25,252 bases of DNA, taken from NCBI GenBank assembly GCA_937895955.1, contig CALAZI010000006.1:1-25252 (forward strand), in the 5' to 3' direction. This DNA is from an uncultured Alphaproteobacteria bacterium. Its GTDB lineage: Bacteria > Pseudomonadota > Alphaproteobacteria > Caulobacterales > Parvularculaceae. Numbering within the stretch: position 1 is the stretch's first letter; each line of letters begins with the position of its first letter. The notes below the pieces were generated by a model, which ran no database searches, was not told the origin of the DNA, and worked only from the letters and a program-made list of their open reading frames with translations. Position numbers and translations under genes: made by a program. Below are positions 7,281 to 13,650 of the stretch, piece after piece.

Positions 7281-9278
7281 ATGGCTTTAAGACTGACGAC
7301 GGCGATCGCCCTCTCCTCCCTCATCGCCGGCGCGGCTTCGGCGCGCGATTTCACGCTCGACGACGTTCTCGCGATCAAGAATGTCTCGGATGCGAGATTG
7401 AGCCCTGACGGAAAATGGGTCGCCTATGTCGAGACGCGCAACGATCTCGAAGCGGACGAGCGCAAATCATCAGTTTACGTCGTTTCTACCGACGGCGCGG
7501 AAACGCTGCGCATGACCGGCGAGAGCTATTCCGCGTCGGATCCCGAATGGTCGCCGGACGGTAACTATCTTTCCTTCATCGCCGCGCGCGACGATCTTGA
7601 CGAACACGCCGCCGCGCAAGTCTACACGCTCAACATGAAGGGCGGCGAGGCGCAAGCCTATACCAAAGTCGCGCAAGGCGTTGAGGATCATCTCTGGTCG
7701 CCGGACGGCGAGACAATGCTCCTTATCATTCGCGACGAATCGAAAGCGGCGAAAGAAAACCGCGAACGACGCGCAAAGGGCGAGACGGAAAAGGAACACC
7801 CCTTCGTCATCGACCGGCGGCAATTCAAGGAAGACGGAACGGGCTATTTGGATCGCAGCCGCGCGCATCTTTATCTGCTGGCCGAGCGCGAGGGCGAACC
7901 GCGACAAATCAGTTTCGGCGATTATGAGGACGCTGCGCCCGCGTTCCGACCGGACGGCGCGGAAATCGCCTTCGTGTCGAACCGCACGCAGGAGCCTGAC
8001 GGCAACGCCAATTCAGACATCTTCATCGTCGCGACGGACGCAAAAGCGAAAAAGGGAAATCTCCGCAAGCTGACGACGAATGAAGGGCCCGATCATTCGC
8101 CGGCCTGGAGCGCGGACGGCGCGAAGATCGCCTATGTCTCCGCGATCGAGCCGAAACTCCTCTGGTATGCGACCGATCATCTCGCCATTATCGACGCCGA
8201 CGGCGCGAATGCGCGCCTTGTAACGACATCGCTCGACCGCTTTATCGGCTCCCCGCGCTTTACGGCTTCGGGCGACAGCGTCATCGCAACGATTGAGGAC
8301 GACGGTGAACAAATGCTCGCCGAGATTTCGCTCGCGGACGGCGCCGTCAATCGCCTCATCGACGGCGCGAACACGATTTTCGACTATGACATGAAAGACG
8401 GGCGCATCGCCGCGCCGATTTCGCGCCCCGATCTGCCGGATGAAATCTTCCTCTATGCGGACGGCGCGCTGACGCAATTGAGTCGCGTCAATGAAAAGGC
8501 GCTGAAGGGCGTCAAATTCTCAACGCCGATCGACGCGCGTTTCAAAAGCGCCGACGGAACGGAGATTCAGGGTTTCATCTATCCGCCGACCAACGGGCGC
8601 AAAAAGGCGCCGGGCTTTTTGTTCATTCACGGCGGGCCGACCGGGCAATATGATCATTCCTTCGACCGCGCCGCGCAATTATTCGCCGCGAACGGCTACG
8701 CCGTCATCATGCCGAACCCGCGCGGATCGACCGGCTTCGGTCAGGACTTCGCCGCGGCGCTCTTCGCCGATTGGGGCGGGGTTGATTTCGGCGACGTCAT
8801 GGCCGCGGTCGACGATGCGGTCGCGCGCGGGCTGGCCGATGAAAAAAAACTCGTCGTCGGCGGCTGGTCCTATGGCGGCATACTGACCGATCACGTCATT
8901 ACGCAAACGAACCGCTTCAAGGCGGCGATGTCGGGCGCGAGCGAGGTCATCTATGTCGGCAATTACGGCCACGACATCTATCAGCTTGAATGGGAGATTG
9001 AGCTCGGCCTTCCCTGGGAGAACCGCGAAGCGTGGGAGAAATTGACGCCCTTCAACAAGGTCGCGAATGTCAAAACGCCGACGCTCGTCATCGGCGGGGC
9101 TGAAGACTGGAACGTGCCGGTCGCGAATTCGGAGCAGCTTTATCAGGCGCTGAAACGCCTCGGCGTGCCGACGGAATTGATCGTCTATCCGGGCGAGGAC
9201 CATTCGATCGACCGCCCGAGCTTCGTCAAGGATCGCTATGAGCGCTGGCTTGATTGGTATCGGAAATATTTGAAGTGA
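7281..9278 (+). CDS. Secreted S9 family prolyl-oligopeptidase-type peptidase
   Basis: A 665-aa serine peptidase of the S9 (prolyl oligopeptidase / acylaminoacyl peptidase) family, probably exported. The N-terminus is a signal peptide (MALRLTTAIALSSLIAGAASA). Residues from about 25 to 400 form a WD/beta-propeller-like domain with repeated SPDG, SPDG and RPDG blade motifs (for example ARLSPDGKWVAYV, DPEWSPDG, DHLWSPDG). The C-terminal alpha/beta-hydrolase domain has IHGGPTGQ, then GGWSYGG with Ser530, GAEDWNVPV with Asp609 and GEDHSI with His641, which together form the catalytic triad. AGGAAAA precedes the ATG. It probably shares a transcript with the patatin-like gene. The likely role is trimming peptides in the periplasm; the substrate is unknown. 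Confidence 0.93.
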   Translation: MALRLTTAIALSSLIAGAASARDFTLDDVLAIKNVSDARLSPDGKWVAYVETRNDLEADERKSSVYVVSTDGAETLRMTGESYSASDPEWSPDGNYLSFIAARDDLDEHAAAQVYTLNMKGGEAQAYTKVAQGVEDHLWSPDGETMLLIIRDESKAAKENRERRAKGETEKEHPFVIDRRQFKEDGTGYLDRSRAHLYLLAEREGEPRQISFGDYEDAAPAFRPDGAEIAFVSNRTQEPDGNANSDIFIVATDAKAKKGNLRKLTTNEGPDHSPAWSADGAKIAYVSAIEPKLLWYATDHLAIIDADGANARLVTTSLDRFIGSPRFTASGDSVIATIEDDGEQMLAEISLADGAVNRLIDGANTIFDYDMKDGRIAAPISRPDLPDEIFLYADGALTQLSRVNEKALKGVKFSTPIDARFKSADGTEIQGFIYPPTNGRKKAPGFLFIHGGPTGQYDHSFDRAAQLFAANGYAVIMPNPRGSTGFGQDFAAALFADWGGVDFGDVMAAVDDAVARGLADEKKLVVGGWSYGGILTDHVITQTNRFKAAMSGASEVIYVGNYGHDIYQLEWEIELGLPWENREAWEKLTPFNKVANVKTPTLVIGGAEDWNVPVANSEQLYQALKRLGVPTELIVYPGEDHSIDRPSFVKDRYERWLDWYRKYLK

Positions 9279-9436
9279 GCGGCGGCGAATTCATTCATTC
9301 GTCTAATTGAAGAAAATCTGCGCACGTGTTCGCCCGAAAGGCGAAAATATTCCCTATACAAATCAACAACATGACCTTTGCGGTCGGACTTATCCCCCGA
9401 CTTATCCCACCCCTTTCCGGCGGCCTTATGATGGTC
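9279..9436. other. Intergenic region after the S9 peptidase
   Basis: First part of a 522-bp gap between convergent genes. It holds a weak stem TTCGCC-N5-GGCGAA (9329-9345) without a T-tract on the plus strand. It also holds a direct repeat GACTTATCCC at 9387-9396 and 9399-9408, spaced 12 bp. No gene and no clear terminator are seen. Confidence 0.4.
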
Positions 9437-9600
9437 GTCATCCCGGATGCTGCGCGGCATGAAATGACCCCGTGTGCGAAGGCGCGCATTTTACGATTTG
9501 CGCCGTTCGGCGCGGGAGCTGATCCGGGATCGGTGAACGGTCCGCGCGAGATCCCGGACCAGCGCAGCAGCGCTTCACGCTGCAGCGCATCCGGGATGAC
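9437..9600. repeat. Dispersed palindromic repeat, copy 2
   Basis: A 164-bp element with near-perfect inverted ends (GTCATCCCGGATGC and GCATCCGGGATGAC). The first 32 bases are identical to copy 1 at 1164-1195, and the right tail hairpin GCAGCG-N5-CGCTGC is conserved (9567-9583). It is about 49 bp longer than copy 1 because of extra sequence around 9469-9518 that includes a small hairpin GCGCC-GTTC-GGCGC. The core between the inner inverted repeats (9532-9549) matches copy 1 better in the reverse orientation. Confidence 0.85.
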
Positions 9601-9678
9601 GGAAGGAAGGAGGAATGCGCATGATCATTGTGACGAACGCCGCCGATGCGCATTCCCCAATGACGCGAATTTTCAGCT

Positions 9679-9769
9679 TACGGATAATACGGACAAATCC
9701 GCCAGGGCCCGCACGCAGCCTCGGTTCAAGCCCATGCCCGGCGCGGGGACAATACGGAAAATACGGACA
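9679..9769. repeat. Two pairs of 9-bp-phased TACGGA repeats
   Basis: TACGGA occurs at 9679 and 9688 (spacing 9) and again at 9753 and 9762 (spacing 9), in the context ATACGGA(C/A)A for three of the four. The second pair lies just beyond the stop codon of the minus-strand 150-aa gene. The function is unknown. Since both flanking genes end here, an ordinary promoter operator is not expected. Confidence 0.55.
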
Positions 9770-9800
9770 TTATTTCGCGCAAAAGGCGAAAGCGACGCGA

Positions 9801-10253
9801 TCAAAAGAGACCGAAGAACTTTTTCTTCGCGGTCAGCTTCGGCGTCCGTTTGGGATTCGCCTCCGCGAAGGAGGCGTAATCGACCTCGCGCCGTTCGGTG
9901 CGCATCGCGGTCGAGCGCAGGCCGCGAATGAGATCCTTGACCGAATCCGGCACGCTCGCCTCCGCCGATTCCGCCGACAGGGGCGCGGGCGGCGCGGCGA
10001 AGCTTTTCCCGGCGGCTTTCGCCCGCCGCTCCTCGCGCTTCATCTGCCGCTGTTCGGCGGCGGAAAGGCGATGTTTCAAGGCCGCGAAGGCGGCGTCGGC
10101 CGGCGCGGAAAAATTCTTCGGCAGGAGGTCTTCCTCAACGGCGAGATAATCGAAGCGTTCCGGAATTTCGATATTGTCGACGCCGCGGCCGGTGAGATTG
10201 CGCGTCGTCACCCGCTCGAACCCGCCCCAGATCTGTTTCAGCCGTTCGGTCAT
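9801..10253 (-). CDS. Uncharacterised 150-aa protein paired with the proteasome-like gene
   Basis: I do not recognise a family. The protein is soluble, with no signal peptide or membrane segment. Residues 1-50 contain a compact N-terminal part (MTERLKQIWGGFERVTTRNL, then GVDNIEIPERFDYL). Residues 58-82 form a strongly charged helix (HRLSAAEQRQMKREERRAKA). Residues 83-102 are Ala/Pro/Ser-rich and probably flexible. The C-terminus is basic and ends in KKKFFGLF, an exposed hydrophobic tail. GGAG lies 10 bp upstream of the ATG, and the gene begins only 12 bp after the stop of the proteasome-like gene, so the two are almost certainly co-transcribed. It could be an adaptor or regulator of that protein; this is inference from pairing only. 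Confidence 0.75.
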   Translation of the reverse strand: MTERLKQIWGGFERVTTRNLTGRGVDNIEIPERFDYLAVEEDLLPKNFSAPADAAFAALKHRLSAAEQRQMKREERRAKAAGKSFAAPPAPLSAESAEASVPDSVKDLIRGLRSTAMRTERREVDYASFAEANPKRTPKLTAKKKFFGLF

Positions 10254-10265
10254 TCAATAACGCTC

Positions 10266-11546
10266 CTACAAGTCCGGCTTATCGCGCTTCATCTCAAGCC
10301 CGCCGTTCCGCGTGATGACGGCGACGTCGATCGGCCCGCCGACGGTTTCGATCGAATGCATGACTTTCTGCTGGAAGGAATTCAATTTGATGAGCGAGGC
10401 CGCCGTCTCGCCAAGCTCGCGCTTCGGCAAGGAGCCGATCGCGCGATAGATCGGGCGCGTGTGAACGGCGTATTGATAGGCGTCGATCGACTTGAAGAAC
10501 TCCCTCAAGGCGTGGCCCATATTGTTTTCCGAATAGTCGCGGAAAAGCGCCTGACGCTGCTGGTCCGATATCGGCGCGCGGCCGATGACGTCGGAGACGA
10601 GGTTCATCGAAAGCTTCAGCGTCTCGCCATACATGAACATCCTCAGATACTGGTCCATGCCGGTCAGGAAGGTGCGGATCATCCGGTCCTGCGCGAAGGG
10701 CTGAACGACCGGGCCGCCGTCCGAAGACATGTCGGCCGAGCGGTCCTGCTTCCTTTTCAGAATGCCGAGAATGACGCTCGACGTGAGGTAGGAGCGCATC
10801 GCCGGGAATTTGTCGCGCGACCCGAAGCCGGCGAAGACGACGCCGGTGTAATGCTCGAAAAAGGCGTCGCGCGTCACCGCGAAGACGGCGATATCGCGCA
10901 GGCGCTCGCGCGTCGCGTCGGAGACGGCGAAGGCGCCGTAATCGTTTTTGAGCGAGACGATGAGGCTTTCGATAAGCTGCTCGGTCTCGTTGCGGTAGCG
11001 GCGCCGCACCTGCTCGCCCATGCCGTTCGGGAAACAGGCGAGGTCGCCGCGGCGCGTGTCGTCGGGATAACGCTGATAATCGGCGTGAAGCTCGCCGACG
11101 ACAAACTCGAAGATCGAGCCGAGATGGTCCTTGATGCGCGCGCCGGGCGTCTGGCCGAGCTTCTGGATCTGCGCGTCGAAATCCTCCGCGATCACGGTGA
11201 AGACGACCGCGAGCAGCTTGAAAAACTCCGTGTCCTGATGATCGGCCGGGAAGAGATCCGGATTGCCGGAAATGAAATTCATGAAGTCTTCGGCGTAATC
11301 TTCGACCGTGTCGAGCGAGCGCCCGCGCGCCGCATCGCGATAGAGCGAGATCACCGTCTCCCACGGCGTCGACATGATTTCGGCGTTGTTATAGATCATC
11401 ACCGCGACCGGCTGGCCGTCGACCAGCGGGAAGAGCTTGTCCACCGACTGATAGGTCTTGAGATATTGGTGGCCCGTGATCGTCACGGCGCTGTCGGCGG
11501 CCATCGCGACAGCCTGGCGGTTCATCAACACGACTTCGGAGGTCAT
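10266..11546 (-). CDS. Putative proteasome-like Ntn-hydrolase protein, uncharacterised
   Basis: A 426-aa protein from the ATG at 11546, which has a very strong ribosome-binding site (GGAGGAAGAGGGG). The frame is open upstream, but that part is arginine/glycine-rich and not protein-like. After removal of Met1 the N-terminus reads TSEVVLMNRQAVAMAADSAV. This closely follows the start of proteasome beta subunits and HslV: Thr1, then AADS with Asp at position 17, and a lysine in SVDKLF at position 36, near the catalytic Lys33. The C-terminus (residues 395-420) reads SIETVGGPIDVAVITRNGGL, like the last strands of proteasomal subunits. YTGVVFAGFGSRDKFP (233-248) looks like a core strand-turn. Between them lie long helical segments (about 62-230 and 285-390), making it twice the length of HslV. 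I infer a Ntn-hydrolase fold with large helical insertions. Peptidase activity is untested, and a non-catalytic role is possible. Confidence 0.7.
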   Translation of the reverse strand: MTSEVVLMNRQAVAMAADSAVTITGHQYLKTYQSVDKLFPLVDGQPVAVMIYNNAEIMSTPWETVISLYRDAARGRSLDTVEDYAEDFMNFISGNPDLFPADHQDTEFFKLLAVVFTVIAEDFDAQIQKLGQTPGARIKDHLGSIFEFVVGELHADYQRYPDDTRRGDLACFPNGMGEQVRRRYRNETEQLIESLIVSLKNDYGAFAVSDATRERLRDIAVFAVTRDAFFEHYTGVVFAGFGSRDKFPAMRSYLTSSVILGILKRKQDRSADMSSDGGPVVQPFAQDRMIRTFLTGMDQYLRMFMYGETLKLSMNLVSDVIGRAPISDQQRQALFRDYSENNMGHALREFFKSIDAYQYAVHTRPIYRAIGSLPKRELGETAASLIKLNSFQQKVMHSIETVGGPIDVAVITRNGGLEMKRDKPDL

Positions 11547-11613
11547 TCGCCCCTCTTCCTCCCGATACCCCGGCTCGCGGCGGCCGGCCCGGAGCCTTTC
11601 GCCGCGCCGCCAC

Positions 11614-11634
11614 AGCCCCCTCCCCGCGGGGGCT
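11614..11634. promoter_or_regulatory. GC-rich hairpin in the leader of the proteasome-like gene
   Basis: A perfect 7-bp stem, AGCCCCC and GGGGGCT, with a 7-base loop. On the plus strand only TTTCC follows, so it is not a classical terminator. It lies 68 bp upstream of the minus-strand ATG at 11546 and could be a 5' leader structure or a weak terminator blocking transcription towards the other gene. Confidence 0.4.
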
Positions 11635-11794
11635 TTCCGCCGAATGTTAACCGTAAAGCCGCGGCTTGGAAACGCCGTCCGACGCGGCCCGGCGGCGCCG
11701 ATCCGCTGCGACAGCCGCCCACCGGGACGGATTTCCGCCGTTTCGGCGCGCTTTACGCCCGCCCCGACGCAGTTCACGCAAACGTGGCGCTTCG

Positions 11795-11810
11795 TGTGAT
11801 GTAAATCGCA
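11795..11810 (+). promoter_or_regulatory. CRP/FNR-family type box
   Basis: TGTGATGTAAATCGCA matches the CRP consensus TGTGA-N6-TCACA with a single mismatch. It lies 84 bp before the first small membrane protein ATG and about 250 bp from the proteasome-like start. The regulator that would bind it is not known; this is a motif call only. Confidence 0.45.
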
Positions 11811-11893
11811 CGGCCCCCGCCTAAATAGCGCCAGATTGAGCCTACCGGCCCCCTTGAGAAGGCCGGCGCTCCAAAAAGAAAAGGAAGAGAAAA

Positions 11894-12019
11894 ATGACAG
11901 CCATCGGACCCGCCGGCCTCGCCCTTATCGGCTTTGTCGGCCTTATCGCCAGCCTCGCCGCCGCTCACTCGCTGGAGACGGCGATCCGGCGCGCGATCGG
12001 CCTCGCGCCGCGCCACTAG
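11894..12019 (+). CDS. Small membrane protein, 41 aa (paralogue A)
   Basis: Starts with ATG after AGGAAGAG. The first 24 residues are a single hydrophobic helix (AGLALIGFVGLIASLAAA). It is followed by a short amphipathic, basic tail (AHSLETAIRRAIGLAPRH). The tail resembles that of the next small gene: both contain AH-x2-E-x-A-x2-RA at the same distance from the membrane segment. The protein is probably a single-pass inner-membrane peptide with a basic cytoplasmic tail. No known family is recognised. Confidence 0.65.
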   Translation: MTAIGPAGLALIGFVGLIASLAAAHSLETAIRRAIGLAPRH

Positions 12020-12114
12020 CGGACGCCCGCGTTAACCATAGCCCCTTAAAAATAGAGGCAATTTTTAGAATTGAGGCGTCTTCTGATCGTCGCAGGATCA
12101 AAGAGGACGCCCCG

Positions 12115-12243
12115 ATGAGCCCCGTCGCCTTTTCGCTGATCGCGTTCATCGTTCTGACCGCCGCCGCCGGCGGCGCGCATCTGGTTGAACTCGCCGTCGG
12201 CCGCGCTCGCCGCGGCGCGCGGATGGAGCGCTTGCCGCAATAA
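12115..12243 (+). CDS. Small membrane protein, 42 aa (paralogue B)
   Basis: Starts with ATG after AGAGGA. It has one hydrophobic helix (VAFSLIAFIVLTAAAGG), then the tail AHLVELAVGRARRGARMERL. The tail pattern AH-x2-E-x-A-x2-RA is shared with the upstream 41-aa protein, so the two are likely duplicates. The open frame extends upstream to 11836, but that part overlaps the first small gene in another frame and is not protein-like. The DUF2142 gene starts 24 bp downstream, suggesting one transcript. Confidence 0.65.
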   Translation: MSPVAFSLIAFIVLTAAAGGAHLVELAVGRARRGARMERLPQ

Positions 12244-12267
12244 GCGAATGCGCCGACCACGGCGCGA

Positions 12268-13650
12268 ATGAGCTTTGCCGCCCGTTTCACGATCGCCAAC
12301 GCCTACGCCGTCATTGCGCTCGCCTTCGGCGCGTTCTTTCTCGTCTTAACGCCCCCCTTCGGCGTCAGCGACGAGACGGCGCATTTCGAGCGATCCTATG
12401 AAATCGCGACGGGCCGGTTTCTCGGCGCCGACGGCGTTCCGGCCGGCATGCAGCGCTTCATGGATGACGCCTTCGGCAAGGTGAAATCGGGCGAGCCCGC
12501 GGCCGCCGACGATTTCGCCCGGTGGCGGCGCATCGACATGCAGGGCGAAGACATCATTCCCTATCCGGAGCCGCTCCGGAAAACGCTCCGGCTCCACAGC
12601 CCGCTCTGCTACGCGCATCTGGCGCCGCCGACGGCGCTGGCGCTCGCTTTGGACTTTTCCCCCTTCGCCGCGTTTTACCTGTTGCGCTTGACGGCGCTTC
12701 TGGTCGGCGTCTGTTTGATTTGGCTCGCAATCCGACGGGCGCCGCCGGCGCTGCGGACAATGATGGCGTTCGCGGCCCTGCTGCCGACCGTTGTCGTTTT
12801 CCTCGCCGCCCTGAATATTGAATCGCTGCTCGTAGGCCTTGGATTTTACTTCTTCGCGCTCGTCGCCGCCGCGGCGGCCGAACCGGACAAAAAGCTTTCG
12901 CGCCAAGACATCCTTCTCCTCGCCGGCGTCGCTTTCGCGCTCGGACAGTTCAAGACCGGCTATCTTCTGCTGCCGCTTTTCGCGCTCGCATTGCCGGCGT
13001 CGAAATTCGAATCCGCGAAAACGCGCGCGCTTGTTCTCGCCCTCATTTGCCTGCCCGGCATGATCGCAAGCCTCGCCTGGGCGATCGCCGTGAAAGAAGC
13101 GATCCTTGGCGACATTGTCTATTCGACAATGAACGGCAATCATGTCGAACCGTCAGCGCAGCTCGCCTATGTCCTCAAGCGCCCGATCGAATACGCCGTC
13201 GTCATTGCGCGAACGGTTTTCGCCTCCGATGCGCCCGGTTTCGCCTGGAAAACGCTGCTCGGCGTCGCCGGCTGGACGAATATACCCGTCGCGACGCCGA
13301 TTTACGCGCTGCTCACGGCCGCGCTGCTTCTCATCTGGATGAGCGGCGAGAAAGCGCCGGACGCCCTCACCGGAACCTTCGCGGCGACGGCGCAGATTTC
13401 AATTTTCGCCCTGACAGCGCTCGCCATTCTGACGCTCGTCTATTTCCAATGGAACGGCGTCGGCGCGCGCATCATTGAAGGGTTTCAGGGCCGATATCTC
13501 ATTGCCGCCCTGCCGCTTCTTTTCGCCATCCCCCCTATCCGCCTCTCATTGCTCGCCGATCCCCGACGGCGCGGCGCGCTTGCCTTTTCCTGCGCGCTGG
13601 TCGGCCTCATCGCCATGGCGGCGGCCGTTCGCGCGCATTACTACGGATAA
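12268..13650 (+). CDS. DUF2142 multi-pass membrane protein
   Basis: A 460-aa integral membrane protein with about ten hydrophobic segments. The N-terminal loop after the first helix reads LTPPFGVSDETAHFERSYEI, the hallmark of DUF2142 (PPF-x-DE-x-AHF). The C-terminal segment has EGFQGRYLIAALPLLFAI, also typical. Family members have a GT-C-like architecture, and their genes are often near cell-surface polysaccharide genes. A glycan-transfer role is plausible, but no substrate can be inferred. The ribosome-binding site is weak, which fits translation coupled to the preceding small gene. Its last 10 bases overlap the convergent selO stop. Confidence 0.85.
   Translation: MSFAARFTIANAYAVIALAFGAFFLVLTPPFGVSDETAHFERSYEIATGRFLGADGVPAGMQRFMDDAFGKVKSGEPAAADDFARWRRIDMQGEDIIPYPEPLRKTLRLHSPLCYAHLAPPTALALALDFSPFAAFYLLRLTALLVGVCLIWLAIRRAPPALRTMMAFAALLPTVVVFLAALNIESLLVGLGFYFFALVAAAAAEPDKKLSRQDILLLAGVAFALGQFKTGYLLLPLFALALPASKFESAKTRALVLALICLPGMIASLAWAIAVKEAILGDIVYSTMNGNHVEPSAQLAYVLKRPIEYAVVIARTVFASDAPGFAWKTLLGVAGWTNIPVATPIYALLTAALLLIWMSGEKAPDALTGTFAATAQISIFALTALAILTLVYFQWNGVGARIIEGFQGRYLIAALPLLFAIPPIRLSLLADPRRRGALAFSCALVGLIAMAAAVRAHYYG

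Larger units (their letters stand above)
11547..11893. other. Divergent regulatory region between the proteasome-like gene and the small membrane proteins
   Basis: This 347-bp gap between divergent genes should contain both promoters. It holds a strong GC hairpin at 11614-11634, a CRP/FNR-type box at 11795-11810, and a stem CCGGCC/GGCCGG at 11845-11866 within the leader of the first small gene. No additional gene is supported. Confidence 0.5.

Noticed and set aside
9329..9345. Hairpin TTCGCC/GGCGAA as terminator for the S9 peptidase
   Set aside because: The stem is only 6 bp and is not followed by a T-tract on the plus strand.
9387..9410. Tandem TTATCCC motifs resembling DnaA boxes, a possible replication or DnaA-binding site
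   Set aside because: Both copies have mismatches to TTATCCACA at the last positions, there are only two of them, and there is no AT-rich unwinding region or replication gene nearby.
9615..11804. A 729-codon open frame on the plus strand with a good ribosome-binding site (GGAAGGAGG before ATG), antisense to the proteasome-like gene and its partner
   Set aside because: Its translation is arginine/glycine-rich and patternless, typical of a shadow frame in GC-rich DNA. The minus-strand proteins have normal composition, good start sites and recognisable motifs.
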